NCBI RefSeq assembly: GCF_000832985.1
Contig: NZ_CP009920.1
Coordinates: 2,303,501-2,367,500 of the forward strand
Length of the DNA stretch: 64,000 nt
Origin: Priestia megaterium NBRC 15308 = ATCC 14581
GTDB taxonomy: Bacteria > Bacillota > Bacilli > Bacillales > Bacillaceae_H
Direction: 5' to 3'
In this document: positions 1 to 8,506 of the stretch, piece by piece
Layout: every line of letters begins with the position of its first letter
How positions within the stretch are numbered: the stretch's first letter is position 1
Notes under the pieces: model-generated
Database searches by the model: none
Told to the model about the DNA's origin: nothing
What the model saw: the letters and a program-made list of their open reading frames with translations, nothing else
Position numbers and translations under genes: made by a program

Positions 1-2
1 TC

Positions 3-47
3 GATAAGCGACTCGAAGGTTATGAAGAGGATTACCATGCAAACTAA
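3..47 (+). CDS. potA: C-terminal end of a PotA-like ATPase (partial, inferred)
   Basis: An open frame entering from the left edge codes for 14 residues ending in GYEEDYHAN and stops at TAA 45-47, overlapping the start of potB by 11 nt. The identity is inferred only from position: the ATP-binding subunit gene normally precedes potB in potABCD operons. Nothing in this tail is diagnostic. Confidence 0.4.
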   Translation, partial: DKRLEGYEEDYHAN

Positions 48-837
48 ATCAAGAAATATTTACTTAGTCCCGTACGTGTTATGGATTTTGCTTTTTGTAG
101 TTGCTCCCATTGTATTAGTTGTCTATTATTCTTTTTTTAGCATTGATAATGAGCTGACGCTTGAAAACTATAAGAAATTTTTTACCCCTGTTTATTTACA
201 GATGACGCTGAGCTCATTTTGGTATGCCTTTTTAATTACGTTATTTTCCTTGGTTTTTTCTTATCCCACAGCTTATTTACTAACGAAGCTTAAGCATAAG
301 CAGCTTTGGCTTTTACTGATTATTTTACCGACGTGGATTAACCTATTATTAAAAGCTTATGCTTTTTTAGGTATATTTGGCACGTACGGTACGGTTAATA
401 AATTTACTGAATTTCTGGGACTTGGCACTCATCAAATTTTATTTACTGACTTTAGTTTTGTATTTGTATCGGTGTATATTTTTATCCCCTTTATGATTTT
501 GCCGATTTTTAACTCTTTAGAAGAACTTAATCCCTCGCTTATCTACGCTTCTCGAGACTTGGGAGCATCTTCATGGGTGACATTTAAGCGCGTGGTATTT
601 CCGCTAACGCTAGAAGGGGTTAAATCAGGTTGTCAGGCTGTTTTTATTCCAGCACTATCACTCTTTATGATTACGCGTTTAATTGCTGGAAACCGCGTTA
701 TTACACTGGGAACGGCGATTGAACAACATTTTTTAGTGACGCAGGATTGGGGCATGGGAGCTACAATTGCCGTCTTTTTAATTATTGCGATGGCCGTTAT
801 GATGCTCATAACGGGCACTGGAAAGAGAGGGGTGTAA
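37..837 (+). CDS. potB: spermidine/putrescine ABC transporter permease PotB
   Basis: One of two membrane permeases of a polyamine importer. The 266-residue protein has about six hydrophobic segments and, near residues 172-190, the EAA-type loop (ASRDLGASSWVTFKRVVFP) by which such permeases contact the ATPase. I place the start at ATG 37, which has GAAGAGG six bases upstream. The in-frame ATG at 22 has no ribosome binding site. The stop is followed one base later by the GTG of potC, so the genes are co-transcribed and probably translationally coupled. The order B-C-D matches the family; specificity for spermidine or putrescine is inferred. Confidence 0.9.
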   Translation: MQTKSRNIYLVPYVLWILLFVVAPIVLVVYYSFFSIDNELTLENYKKFFTPVYLQMTLSSFWYAFLITLFSLVFSYPTAYLLTKLKHKQLWLLLIILPTWINLLLKAYAFLGIFGTYGTVNKFTEFLGLGTHQILFTDFSFVFVSVYIFIPFMILPIFNSLEELNPSLIYASRDLGASSWVTFKRVVFPLTLEGVKSGCQAVFIPALSLFMITRLIAGNRVITLGTAIEQHFLVTQDWGMGATIAVFLIIAMAVMMLITGTGKRGV

Positions 838-838
838 A

Positions 839-1645
839 GTGAAGAGAAAGTGGAAGTTCAGCCACCTTTATTTATTTTTTGTCTTTTTCATTTTATACGC
901 GCCCATTTTCTATTTAATGTATTACTCTTTTAACAGCGGAGGAAACATGCGAGAATTTGAAGGGTTTACGTTAGATTGGTACAAAGAAGTGTTTCAAGAC
1001 ACACGTTTGCTCATTATTGTCTTGAATACCTTAATTATTGCTCTATTGTCTTCGGTTATTTCAACGATTATTGGCGTGATAGGAGCACTTGCTATCGTAT
1101 ACGTGAAGCGTAGACGTGTTCAAAATACGCTGTTAACATTTAATAATGTGTTAATTGTGAGTCCAGATGTTATTATTGGCGCATCTTTTTTAATTCTATT
1201 TACCATTATCGGTGTAAAGCTCGGATTTATATCGGTATTATTAGCACATATTGCATTCAGTGTACCGATTGTGGTCATCATGGTTCTGCCTAAGCTGCAG
1301 GAAATGAGTCCGACACTGCTCGATGCAGCCCGTGATTTGGGAGCAAGCCGCTTTGAAGTACTTTCGAAAGTGGTATTGCCATTTATTCGTCCTGGTATCT
1401 TTGCAGGCTTTTTTATGGCTTTAACTTACTCTTTGGATGACTTTGCCGTTACTTTCTTTGTGACCGGGAACGGTTTTTCCACGCTTTCAGTAGAAATTTA
1501 CTCGTTAGCAAGAAGAGGGGTCTCGCTGAAAATCAATGCTCTTTCTACTCTTATTTTCATGTTTACCGTGCTGATTGTGATTGGTTATTACTTTATCAGT
1601 CAGCGATATAGCAATAAAGTGAAAGGGGTGGCGACTGGAAAATGA
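839..1645 (+). CDS. potC: spermidine/putrescine ABC transporter permease PotC
   Basis: Second permease of the polyamine importer, 268 residues with six predicted membrane segments. The ATPase-contact loop reads DAARDLGASRFEVLSKVVLP near residues 160-180. Translation starts at GTG 839 behind GAGAGGGG, one base after the potB stop. Its TGA stop overlaps the potD start in an ATGA, a sign of tight coupling. The length is normal for the family (about 260-270). Confidence 0.92.
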   Translation: MKRKWKFSHLYLFFVFFILYAPIFYLMYYSFNSGGNMREFEGFTLDWYKEVFQDTRLLIIVLNTLIIALLSSVISTIIGVIGALAIVYVKRRRVQNTLLTFNNVLIVSPDVIIGASFLILFTIIGVKLGFISVLLAHIAFSVPIVVIMVLPKLQEMSPTLLDAARDLGASRFEVLSKVVLPFIRPGIFAGFFMALTYSLDDFAVTFFVTGNGFSTLSVEIYSLARRGVSLKINALSTLIFMFTVLIVIGYYFISQRYSNKVKGVATGK

Positions 1646-2715
1646 AGCAATTAGCAAAGCCGTTTATCTTCATCGTCATCCTTTCTTTCGTTCTTATGTA
1701 TGTGGTTCATCATTTGAACAATGCCGAAGGATACTCTGGAGGAGATACGCTGACTGTCTATAATTGGGGAGATTATATTGATCCTGATTTAGTGAATCAG
1801 TTTGAAAAAGAAACCGGAATTAAAGTCATTTATCAGACCTTTGATTCGAATGAAGCAATGATGACCAAAATTGAACAAGGTGGTACAACATTTGATATTG
1901 CTGTGCCTTCTGAGTACGCGATTAGCAAGATGCGTGAAGAAAATTTACTATTGCCAATTGATCATTCGAAGCTGCCTAATTTAAAATACATTAATCCGCG
2001 TTTTTTAGACTTATCCTTTGATCCTGGCAATAAGTACTCTATTCCTTATTTTTGGGGAACTGTGGGTATTGTGTATAACTCTAATATGATTCATGGCAAG
2101 AAGATAAAAAGTTGGAATGATTTATGGGATCCTAAGCTGAAAAATAAAATTTTACTTGCAGATGGCGCTAGAGAAGTGATGGGAATGGGGCTAAACAGCT
2201 TAAATTATTCATTAAATGATACGAATAAAGCCCATCTTCAAGAAGCAAAAAGAAAGCTTGATACATTAACACCAAATGTTAAAGCCATTGTAGGAGACGA
2301 GATTAAGATGCTCCTAGCAAATGAAGAAGCGGCAGTTGGCGTTGTTTGGTCAGGTGATGCTTCTGAAATTATGAGTGAAAACGATAAGCTGAATTACGTT
2401 GTTCCAGAAGAAGGTTCGAATTTATGGTTCGATAACATGGTTATTCCAAAAACGGCTAAAAACGTAGAAGGTGCACATAAATTCATGAATTTTATGCTAG
2501 ATCCTAAACACGCTGCTCAAAATGCAGAATATGTAGGGTATTCTACACCTAATGAAAAAGCGCTAGATTATTTGCCGAAAGAAGTAGCGGAAGATGAACG
2601 TTTTTATCCGGATGAAGAACTAACCAATAAGCTTGAAGTATATAATAACTTAGGCAAACGAATGCTTGCTTATTATAATGAGTTATTTTTAGAATTTAAA
2701 ATGCACCGTAAATAA
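1642..2715 (+). CDS. potD: extracellular spermidine/putrescine-binding protein PotD
   Basis: Substrate-binding subunit (357 residues) that delivers polyamine to PotBC. After an N-terminal hydrophobic segment (about residues 8-23) come the PotD/PotF signature LTVYNWGDYIDPDLV and the later PYFWGTVGIVYNS. Gram-positive binding proteins are normally lipoproteins with a lipobox cysteine. None is visible here, so the protein is probably held by an uncleaved N-terminal helix or released after signal peptidase I cleavage. Start ATG 1642 overlaps the potC stop. Last gene of the operon. Confidence 0.9.
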   Translation: MKQLAKPFIFIVILSFVLMYVVHHLNNAEGYSGGDTLTVYNWGDYIDPDLVNQFEKETGIKVIYQTFDSNEAMMTKIEQGGTTFDIAVPSEYAISKMREENLLLPIDHSKLPNLKYINPRFLDLSFDPGNKYSIPYFWGTVGIVYNSNMIHGKKIKSWNDLWDPKLKNKILLADGAREVMGMGLNSLNYSLNDTNKAHLQEAKRKLDTLTPNVKAIVGDEIKMLLANEEAAVGVVWSGDASEIMSENDKLNYVVPEEGSNLWFDNMVIPKTAKNVEGAHKFMNFMLDPKHAAQNAEYVGYSTPNEKALDYLPKEVAEDERFYPDEELTNKLEVYNNLGKRMLAYYNELFLEFKMHRK

Positions 2716-2810
2716 AAGGCACTTAATTAGGCCTTTATACTCAAGTTCTTTATTGTTTTTGTAAATTCAGTTGCGTGATAGCAAGAGGAAAGATAAAATA
2801 CAAACGAGTA

Positions 2811-2848
2811 AAGCTAATAACATTTATTTTATGTTATTAGCTTTTTTA
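2811..2848 (+). terminator. intrinsic terminator after potD
   Basis: The stem AAGCTAATAACAT / ATGTTATTAGCTT is followed by a run of Ts. It lies about 95 nt past the potD stop. A weaker AAAGGC/GCCTTT hairpin sits directly after the stop (about 2716-2738). Confidence 0.8.
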
Positions 2849-2933
2849 TTTGTAAAACGGGAAAGATAAGAAAAAATTGAATGTTCTATTATTCATCTAG
2901 AATTTATATTTCACATTATATAGGAGAGAAAAA

Positions 2934-4046
2934 GTGAAGCAAAAACAAAAGCAGCATATTCAATCCATTTATTTTTTACGATTATTCGCTATGATGATGG
3001 TTGTGCTCGTACATGTAACAGCAGCTTATGCAACGGTACTGCCATTTGCAAGCGAAGCTTATCAGAAATATCATTTCCTTAACCGAATTGTTCGAATTGA
3101 AGCAGGGATCTTCATTGTGATCACAGGTTTAGTTTTCTTTTATAGTTATATTAACAAGCCGTTAACAAAGACTTTATGGAAAACGTATTATGCTCGAAGA
3201 GTGACATATATTTTAGTTCCCTATGTTATTTGGGCACTTATTTATGAATTTTATTCGTACTATGTGGGAGCAACAGAATTAAATGCAGCTGATATTGTGA
3301 AACGTATTTTACGCGGAGAGTCTTACTATCAGCTTCATTTTATCTTTTTAATTGTACAAGTGTATCTCGTGCTGCCGATTTTTGTATGGCTAGCACAAAA
3401 AGTAACCATTTTTAAAAAATACATGTGGCTGTTTGGTATTATCATTCAGCTTGGTTATTTAATGCTTAACAATAAGTATCATATCACTTCATTTAATTTA
3501 TTTTTAAATACGATGGCTACGTTTTTACTCGGCGGTTGGATTGGTGTTTATTATCGCGAACAAGTGGATAAAAAGTATAGTCGTTCAAATATTGTATTAT
3601 TTCTGGTGACGCTCGGATCGGGAATAGCTATTTCACTGTTAAATTATCACTTATACACAATGAAGACAATTCAAATTTCAGGCTTTACGTATGAGGCTGT
3701 TAATACAATTTATTTGGTGGTGGGAAGTTATTTCTTCTTCCGAATTGCAGAGATATTAGCTGAAAAGCTTTCTATGAAGTCCGTGACGGTTGTTAAAAAT
3801 ATTGCCATGTACTCGTTTGGATTTTACTTGATTCATCCAATGGTTTTAAACTTTGTGGCAAAAGCAGTACCAATACAAGGAAACTACATGTTTCACTTTG
3901 AAATCTTGGCACGCTATATTCTAACATTAGCGGGCTGTTACCTCATCATTTGGGGATGTCATCGTCTTTTACCGTTTGCTAGCTTTTTGTTTGGTAAACT
4001 GCCAAAAGAAGCGGTGTTCATTTACCGACGTCCTGATCATAAATAG
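2934..4046 (+). CDS. membrane acyltransferase, acyltransferase-3 family
   Basis: A 370-residue polytopic protein with about ten hydrophobic segments. The N-terminal SIYFLRLFAMMMVVLVHVTAA carries the family's conserved Arg and the His in helix 1. Such proteins (IcaC/OatA-type) move acyl groups, usually O-acetyl, onto extracytoplasmic polysaccharide or peptidoglycan. There is no SGNH or other extra domain. Start GTG 2934 follows AGGAGAG. The gene stands alone between two terminators, so its substrate cannot be inferred from neighbours. Confidence 0.8.
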   Translation: MKQKQKQHIQSIYFLRLFAMMMVVLVHVTAAYATVLPFASEAYQKYHFLNRIVRIEAGIFIVITGLVFFYSYINKPLTKTLWKTYYARRVTYILVPYVIWALIYEFYSYYVGATELNAADIVKRILRGESYYQLHFIFLIVQVYLVLPIFVWLAQKVTIFKKYMWLFGIIIQLGYLMLNNKYHITSFNLFLNTMATFLLGGWIGVYYREQVDKKYSRSNIVLFLVTLGSGIAISLLNYHLYTMKTIQISGFTYEAVNTIYLVVGSYFFFRIAEILAEKLSMKSVTVVKNIAMYSFGFYLIHPMVLNFVAKAVPIQGNYMFHFEILARYILTLAGCYLIIWGCHRLLPFASFLFGKLPKEAVFIYRRPDHK

Positions 4047-4056
4047 CGTTTAGTTA

Positions 4057-4090
4057 AAAGTTATGCCTGCTTGCAGGCATAACTTTTTTT
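4057..4090 (+). terminator. intrinsic terminator after the acyltransferase gene
   Basis: Perfect stem AAGTTATGCCTGC / GCAGGCATAACTT followed by seven Ts. Confidence 0.9.
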
Positions 4091-4119
4091 ATAAAGTATA
4101 AGAGATGATAACACGCTAG

Positions 4120-4139
4120 TTTTAAAATATTTTTAAAAG
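4120..4139 (+). promoter_or_regulatory. candidate OmpR-type direct-repeat box before the response regulator
   Basis: TTTTAAAATATTTTTAAAAG contains TTTTAAA twice, 11 bp apart, the spacing typical of tandem sites for OmpR/PhoB-type regulators. A possible -10 (GATAAT, 4152-4157) lies just downstream, so the box would cover the -35 position. It matches 17 of 20 bases with the box at 8527-8546 (opposite strand) before the flavin operon. Autoregulation is inferred. Confidence 0.5.
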
Positions 4140-4191
4140 TGACATGCTAAGATAATGCTTACTTAGGTACTCACAAAAGGGGGAATTTGAT

Positions 4192-4869
4192 ATGCGTGTA
4201 CTTGTGGTAGAAGATGATGCTTCATTATTACACGGTATCGTAGAAGGCTTAAAAGAAGAAGGATATGAAGTGGATTGTGCGTCTGAAGGAGATGAAGGTT
4301 TGTTTTTAGCAGAGCAGAATATTTATGATGCCTTGATTTTAGATATTATGCTGCCGGGTATGACAGGGCTTGACATACTAAAAAAGCTAAGAAAACAAAA
4401 GGTGCTGACGAAAGTTATTTTTCTTACTGCAAAAGATAGTGTAGAAGATCGAGTGAAAGGACTTGATTATGGAGCTGATGATTATTTGGTTAAGCCTTTT
4501 GCCATGGCTGAACTTTTTGCAAGGTTAAGAGTGATGCTCAGAGACTTGCAGGCAGAAGAAGGCATGATTTCATATGGTCCCATTTCTATACGAGAAGCCA
4601 ATCATGAAGTTATAATAAATGGGAGTGCCCTAACGTTAACGATTAAAGAATTTCAGCTTTTGGAATACTTTATTCGAAATAAAGAACAAATCCTTATTCG
4701 AGATCAAATTTTTAATCGGGTATGGGGGTTTACATCTGACGTAGGAGTGGGTGTAGTAGATGTCTATGTTCACCATTTAAGAAAGAAGCTTCAGCCTTTT
4801 AATTGTGACGGTTATGTACGTACAGTGAGAGGCGTAGGCTTTATGTTAAAAGGGGAAGAGCATGTTTAA
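4192..4869 (+). CDS. OmpR/PhoB-family response regulator
   Basis: The 225-residue protein has an N-terminal receiver domain (acidic pocket EDD at 7-9, phospho-acceptor Asp51 in LILDIMLPG, conserved Thr in FLTAKD, Lys in LVKPF) and a C-terminal winged helix ending in YVRTVRGVGFML. It overlaps the following histidine kinase gene by 8 nt, so the two form a pair. Start ATG 4192 follows AAAGGGGGAA. Its partner box at 4120 and the same box upstream of the convergent flavin operon suggest that it controls itself and that operon. The signal is unknown. Confidence 0.93.
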   Translation: MRVLVVEDDASLLHGIVEGLKEEGYEVDCASEGDEGLFLAEQNIYDALILDIMLPGMTGLDILKKLRKQKVLTKVIFLTAKDSVEDRVKGLDYGADDYLVKPFAMAELFARLRVMLRDLQAEEGMISYGPISIREANHEVIINGSALTLTIKEFQLLEYFIRNKEQILIRDQIFNRVWGFTSDVGVGVVDVYVHHLRKKLQPFNCDGYVRTVRGVGFMLKGEEHV

Positions 4870-6097
4870 AAAGACGAGAATCAGGCTTGTGTTATTTAAC
4901 ACAATGGTGCTGATGGTTATTTTGAGCATTTTTAGTGTAGTTTTGTATTTTTACATGCAGCATCTTATTTTTTTAAACCCGGACAATCGGCTAAGTGAGA
5001 TGAGCGAGCAGGTTAAAAAAAGAAACTTACATGAGATCCAAGAAAACAATGAGAGAGAAACAGAACGGCGCGTTGCGTTTTTACTTTGGAGCAGTGATAA
5101 AAAACTAATCAAAATTACACCTAAAAAAGGGTTATATACAAACGATATTGACGACTTTAAGCCTGCACTCTCAGAAGGAAAAATCCAAACGTCGCAAGAA
5201 GTAAACGGTCATGCTTATCGAGTGATGAATGTGAAAAACGAAGGATATATAAAAGATCAAGACGTTTCAACAATTCAACTTGTCTTAAACGTAGATCCAG
5301 AAACTCAAACCTTAGAGCACCTTGCTTTTCTTCTTATCATTTCAGCTTTTATTGGACTGCTTCTTTCGCTTGTAGCTGGCTTGTTTTTAGCCAATCGAGC
5401 GCTTGTGCCTATCCAAAAGTCTTGGAACAAACAGGTCGAATTTATTGCAGATGCTTCCCATGAGTTAAGGACGCCTCTTTCCGTGATGCAAACGCATCTC
5501 GAGCTATTGTTTAGACGACCAAATCATACGATTGAGCAAGAAAGCGAAAATATTTATCAAAGCTTAAACGAAGTGAAACGGATGACGAAGCTGGTTGGCA
5601 ACTTACTAACACTGGCTAGATCTGATTCAAGTGCACAGCTGCTAAACAAAACGGTCTTTAATATGGGTGAGCTCGTTGATAAAGTAGCTAATCAGTTTGA
5701 GCCTATATTTGAACTAAAAGAGCTGCACTTCACAAGGGAAATTGAATCGTTAATGTGTGGAGGAGATCAAGAACGACTTCATCAGCTATGTATGATTTTA
5801 TTAGACAACGCTTTTAAGTACACCCCACCTGGAGAAAGTATTCATATTAGTCTAAAGAAACATCACCACTCTATGATGCTAATTGTCAAAGACACAGGCA
5901 TTGGAATTGAAGCGAAAGATCTTCCGTATGTGTTTGATCGTTTTTATCGAAGTGATAAGAACCGAGCCCGTGCCGAAGGAGGGTCAGGATTAGGTCTGGC
6001 GATTGCCAAATGGATTGTACAAGCCCATAACGGAGAAATTAAGGTTTTTAGTCAAAAAAACGTGGGTACGGAATTTTATGTGAAAATTCCGCTATGA
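4862..6097 (+). CDS. sensor histidine kinase
   Basis: A 411-residue membrane kinase. The first membrane helix is about residues 8-31, then an extracytoplasmic sensor region of about 120 residues, and a second helix at about 153-177. Only a short linker (no clear full HAMP) precedes the HisKA motif DASHELRTPLSV with His200. The ATPase domain shows N, G1 (DTGIGI), F (FDRFYR) and G2 (GGSGLGLAI) boxes. It overlaps the response regulator gene and ends at the bidirectional terminator shared with the flavin operon. The sensor region has no recognisable fold. Confidence 0.92.
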   Translation: MFKKTRIRLVLFNTMVLMVILSIFSVVLYFYMQHLIFLNPDNRLSEMSEQVKKRNLHEIQENNERETERRVAFLLWSSDKKLIKITPKKGLYTNDIDDFKPALSEGKIQTSQEVNGHAYRVMNVKNEGYIKDQDVSTIQLVLNVDPETQTLEHLAFLLIISAFIGLLLSLVAGLFLANRALVPIQKSWNKQVEFIADASHELRTPLSVMQTHLELLFRRPNHTIEQESENIYQSLNEVKRMTKLVGNLLTLARSDSSAQLLNKTVFNMGELVDKVANQFEPIFELKELHFTREIESLMCGGDQERLHQLCMILLDNAFKYTPPGESIHISLKKHHHSMMLIVKDTGIGIEAKDLPYVFDRFYRSDKNRARAEGGSGLGLAIAKWIVQAHNGEIKVFSQKNVGTEFYVKIPL

Positions 6098-6129
6098 AAA
6101 AAGCTGCCTGTCATTAGGCAGCTTTTTTC
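6097..6129. terminator. bidirectional terminator between the kinase and flavin genes
   Basis: AAAAAAGCTGCCT / AGGCAGCTTTTTT around a six-base loop works in both directions. It covers the last codons of the RnfD-like gene on the minus strand and immediately follows the kinase gene. Confidence 0.88.
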
Positions 6130-7001
6130 ATCACTTTTTTGTTTGCAGCCTTCCATGCTTTCCATGCATTAGCAAGTAACAGGCCAATTAATAAATAGGC
6201 GAGGCCGCCAAAAACTAAGTAATCTACGGCGCTAATTGCCCCCGCAAGCAGCCCAAATTTAATTTGGTCTTTATACTTCGCAGGAGAAGTTGGCGGATCC
6301 GTCACCATAAAGAAGGCTAAAAATAAAGCAGAATTGACAAAAGGAGCTCTTAAAGCATCCGCTACATCACCTACTCCTATTAATGACATAATCGCAAAAA
6401 TAGCAAAATACACGCCTAAAAACGCAAATACTTGAGGGAATTTATTTACTTTGCTTGTCACAAGGTACCCTGTCACAAACACGAATACAATGAGCCAGAC
6501 GGGTAGTAAAGATAAGCTTCCCCACCAGCTTTGGCCGCTTGAAAAGACAATAAGCGAAAAGAGAAGACCAAAAGCGGCAGGGTTAAAAATAGGCTTCTTT
6601 TTTACTTTTACTAAGTGCTTGGATAAAATCGCTACAGCTACGGTGCAAAATGTGACCGAAGGCGGTGTAGATGTGCTAAGCACTAAGGCAATAATTAATC
6701 CAGTAATGATCCCGCCGTCAGGGAGCTGAATTTTCTTTTTATAAGCAAAAGAAAATCCTAAATCTAAGGCGGCCGCCGAGCATATGGCAAGCAGTAGGTG
6801 TCCTAATCCTTGAAAGGCAGAAGAGTTGAATTCACCTAATAAGGTTAAAAGCAGCAGCATAGCCATCACGTATCTTTTAGGTGTTTTAACTAGCTGCGCC
6901 CACCGACTTATTTCTTTTGGTTTGTTTTCATCTACAATAATATAACCTTTTGGTGTACTAATATATTTAACACCGCTTCTTCGTTCAGAACGTGTGGTCA
7001 T
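6114..7001 (-). CDS. RnfD/NqrB-like membrane electron-transfer protein
   Basis: A 295-residue polytopic membrane protein of the NqrB/RnfD family, which carries electrons across the membrane using flavins in Na+-NQR and Rnf complexes. Visible family landmarks are LPDGGIITGLIIALVLSTSTPP, FNPAAFGLLF and FMVTDPPTSP, with about ten hydrophobic segments. The (S/T)GA(T/S) covalent-flavin site usual in RnfD and NqrB is absent. No other Rnf or Nqr subunit is nearby. It follows apbE with a 17-nt overlap, so it is the third gene of an FMN-binding protein/ApbE/RnfD operon. Confidence 0.82.
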   Translation of the reverse strand: MTTRSERRSGVKYISTPKGYIIVDENKPKEISRWAQLVKTPKRYVMAMLLLLTLLGEFNSSAFQGLGHLLLAICSAAALDLGFSFAYKKKIQLPDGGIITGLIIALVLSTSTPPSVTFCTVAVAILSKHLVKVKKKPIFNPAAFGLLFSLIVFSSGQSWWGSLSLLPVWLIVFVFVTGYLVTSKVNKFPQVFAFLGVYFAIFAIMSLIGVGDVADALRAPFVNSALFLAFFMVTDPPTSPAKYKDQIKFGLLAGAISAVDYLVFGGLAYLLIGLLLANAWKAWKAANKKVMKKAA

Positions 7002-7914
7002 AATTCATTAATTCCTCCATATCTGATGTGAAAAAAGGAGTGAAACTAGAGTCGAAGAGTACGCCGCGTATGTCGGCATCATTCAATAAATTTACTCCTT
7101 TTTCCGCTCCTAAAATAAAAGCTGATGTAGATAATGCATCGGCCATCATGGCAGAAGGAGCAATCGCTGTACAACTCATTAGACTGCTTCGAGTGGATGG
7201 AGATAAGGGATTAACCAAATGATGCATGGATGGTTGCGTCTTATTTTTTCTAGCATAATTTCCTGATGTGCAGACAGCCGTATCTGTTACACGTAAAGTC
7301 AGTAATGACTGCGTTTGAATCCGAGGGTGCTGAATCCCGACTTTCCATAACTCTCCGTGTTGATTGAGTCCTTTAACTAGAATGTCTCCTCCGGCATTAA
7401 TCATAAAATGCTGATAAGGAAGGGAGCGGGCAGCCAAATCAATAGCTAATCCTTTGGCAACCGCTCCAAGATCTATAATCATCGGTTTTTGTAAGAGAAC
7501 CGTTTTTTTATGTGTATCCAATACGATATCTTTATAACTTCCAGAATCGACTGCTTCGTCCGTTTGTATGGAATTTCCATATAAGTAATGTTCGTTAAAA
7601 CCTCGGTTTTCTAATTGTTTTCCTACCGTTGGGTCAAAGATTCCATACGTTTCATTTGCTACTAAGACAGCGAAATAAAGGGCTTCAAATAATAGAGGAC
7701 TAACAGAAACGGGTTCTTTGACATGTCTAATTAGTTTCATCACTTCGCTTTTCGCATCAAATCGACTGCACGTCGTTTCAACGGCTTTAAAAATAGTAAA
7801 TGCCTTTGAAATATGGTGAAGGACATTTGCTTCCTCTGATTGCGGAGCAATTACTTGAAGTGAGACGGTTGTTCCCATACATAATACAGAGCGGCTATAC
7901 GTTTTTATGGACAT
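6985..7914 (-). CDS. apbE: FAD:protein FMN transferase (ApbE family)
   Basis: Transfers FMN from FAD onto a Ser/Thr of target proteins. The 309-residue protein has the ApbE motifs MGTTVSLQV near the N-terminus, IDLGAVAKGLAID, MINAGGDILVKG, and the metal-binding stretch with MMADALSTSAF. Most flavinylating ApbEs of exported targets carry a lipoprotein signal. This one begins MSIKTYSRSVLCMGTT with no signal peptide, and the upstream stop only 14 nt away leaves no room for one, so it looks cytoplasmic. Its likely substrate is the preceding FMN-binding protein. Confidence 0.9.
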   Translation of the reverse strand: MSIKTYSRSVLCMGTTVSLQVIAPQSEEANVLHHISKAFTIFKAVETTCSRFDAKSEVMKLIRHVKEPVSVSPLLFEALYFAVLVANETYGIFDPTVGKQLENRGFNEHYLYGNSIQTDEAVDSGSYKDIVLDTHKKTVLLQKPMIIDLGAVAKGLAIDLAARSLPYQHFMINAGGDILVKGLNQHGELWKVGIQHPRIQTQSLLTLRVTDTAVCTSGNYARKNKTQPSMHHLVNPLSPSTRSSLMSCTAIAPSAMMADALSTSAFILGAEKGVNLLNDADIRGVLFDSSFTPFFTSDMEELMNYDHTF

Positions 7915-7928
7915 CGTTCGTTTCTCCT

Positions 7929-8441
7929 TTATGCATTCATTGCTTGCTGAAGTGCGTCATCCACGGCATTTTGAAAATCTTCTGTACTAAGTGTTGCTCC
8001 GCTCACGACGTCGACGTCTGAGCTTTGTCTTTGTACGACTTGAGACGGAAGGTCCTCAATGTAACTTTGAGAATAGTGAGTATCTGCTTCTGTAATTTCA
8101 ACTGTATCAATTCGGTCGTTTTTAATGGTCACGGATACGTAGACGGTTCCGATACGGTTGCTTCCTTGGCCAGAATACGTACCATCTTTGTATTTTGTTT
8201 TAGGAGCAGAACTTTCGGTACTTGCTGATGACTGGTTTTTATTAGACGAAGCTATATCTTCTCCCCAGCTGTCATTGACAATCGTTTGATTGTCTGTCTG
8301 ATCTGTCGTTTTTTTCTGATGATGAGCCGGTGTGACTTGAACAGCTTGTGCATCAGATAGAGTGTTTATATAGCCCGTTGCATAAATACTTCCAATGGCT
8401 ACACTGCATGCAGCAATCATCTTCTTGCCCATTTTACTCAT
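7929..8441 (-). CDS. exported FMN-binding domain protein (flavinylation target)
   Basis: A 170-residue protein with a lysine-rich start, a hydrophobic segment (about residues 8-26, signal or anchor), a Ser/Thr/Gln-rich linker to about residue 85, then an FMN-binding domain beginning YKDGTYSGQG and ending with VVSGATLSTEDFQNAVDDAL. SGAT is the sequence whose Thr ApbE links to FMN. Promoter-proximal gene of the flavin operon, 14 nt before apbE. By analogy with other single-domain flavoproteins it probably shuttles electrons outside the membrane from the RnfD-like protein; this is inferred. Confidence 0.88.
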   Translation of the reverse strand: MSKMGKKMIAACSVAIGSIYATGYINTLSDAQAVQVTPAHHQKKTTDQTDNQTIVNDSWGEDIASSNKNQSSASTESSAPKTKYKDGTYSGQGSNRIGTVYVSVTIKNDRIDTVEITEADTHYSQSYIEDLPSQVVQRQSSDVDVVSGATLSTEDFQNAVDDALQQAMNA

Positions 8442-8506
8442 GTTTGTTGAACCTCCTGATTTGTACCAGAACTATAGTTTCGATTGTTGATGGTTATCTT
8501 TAGCAT

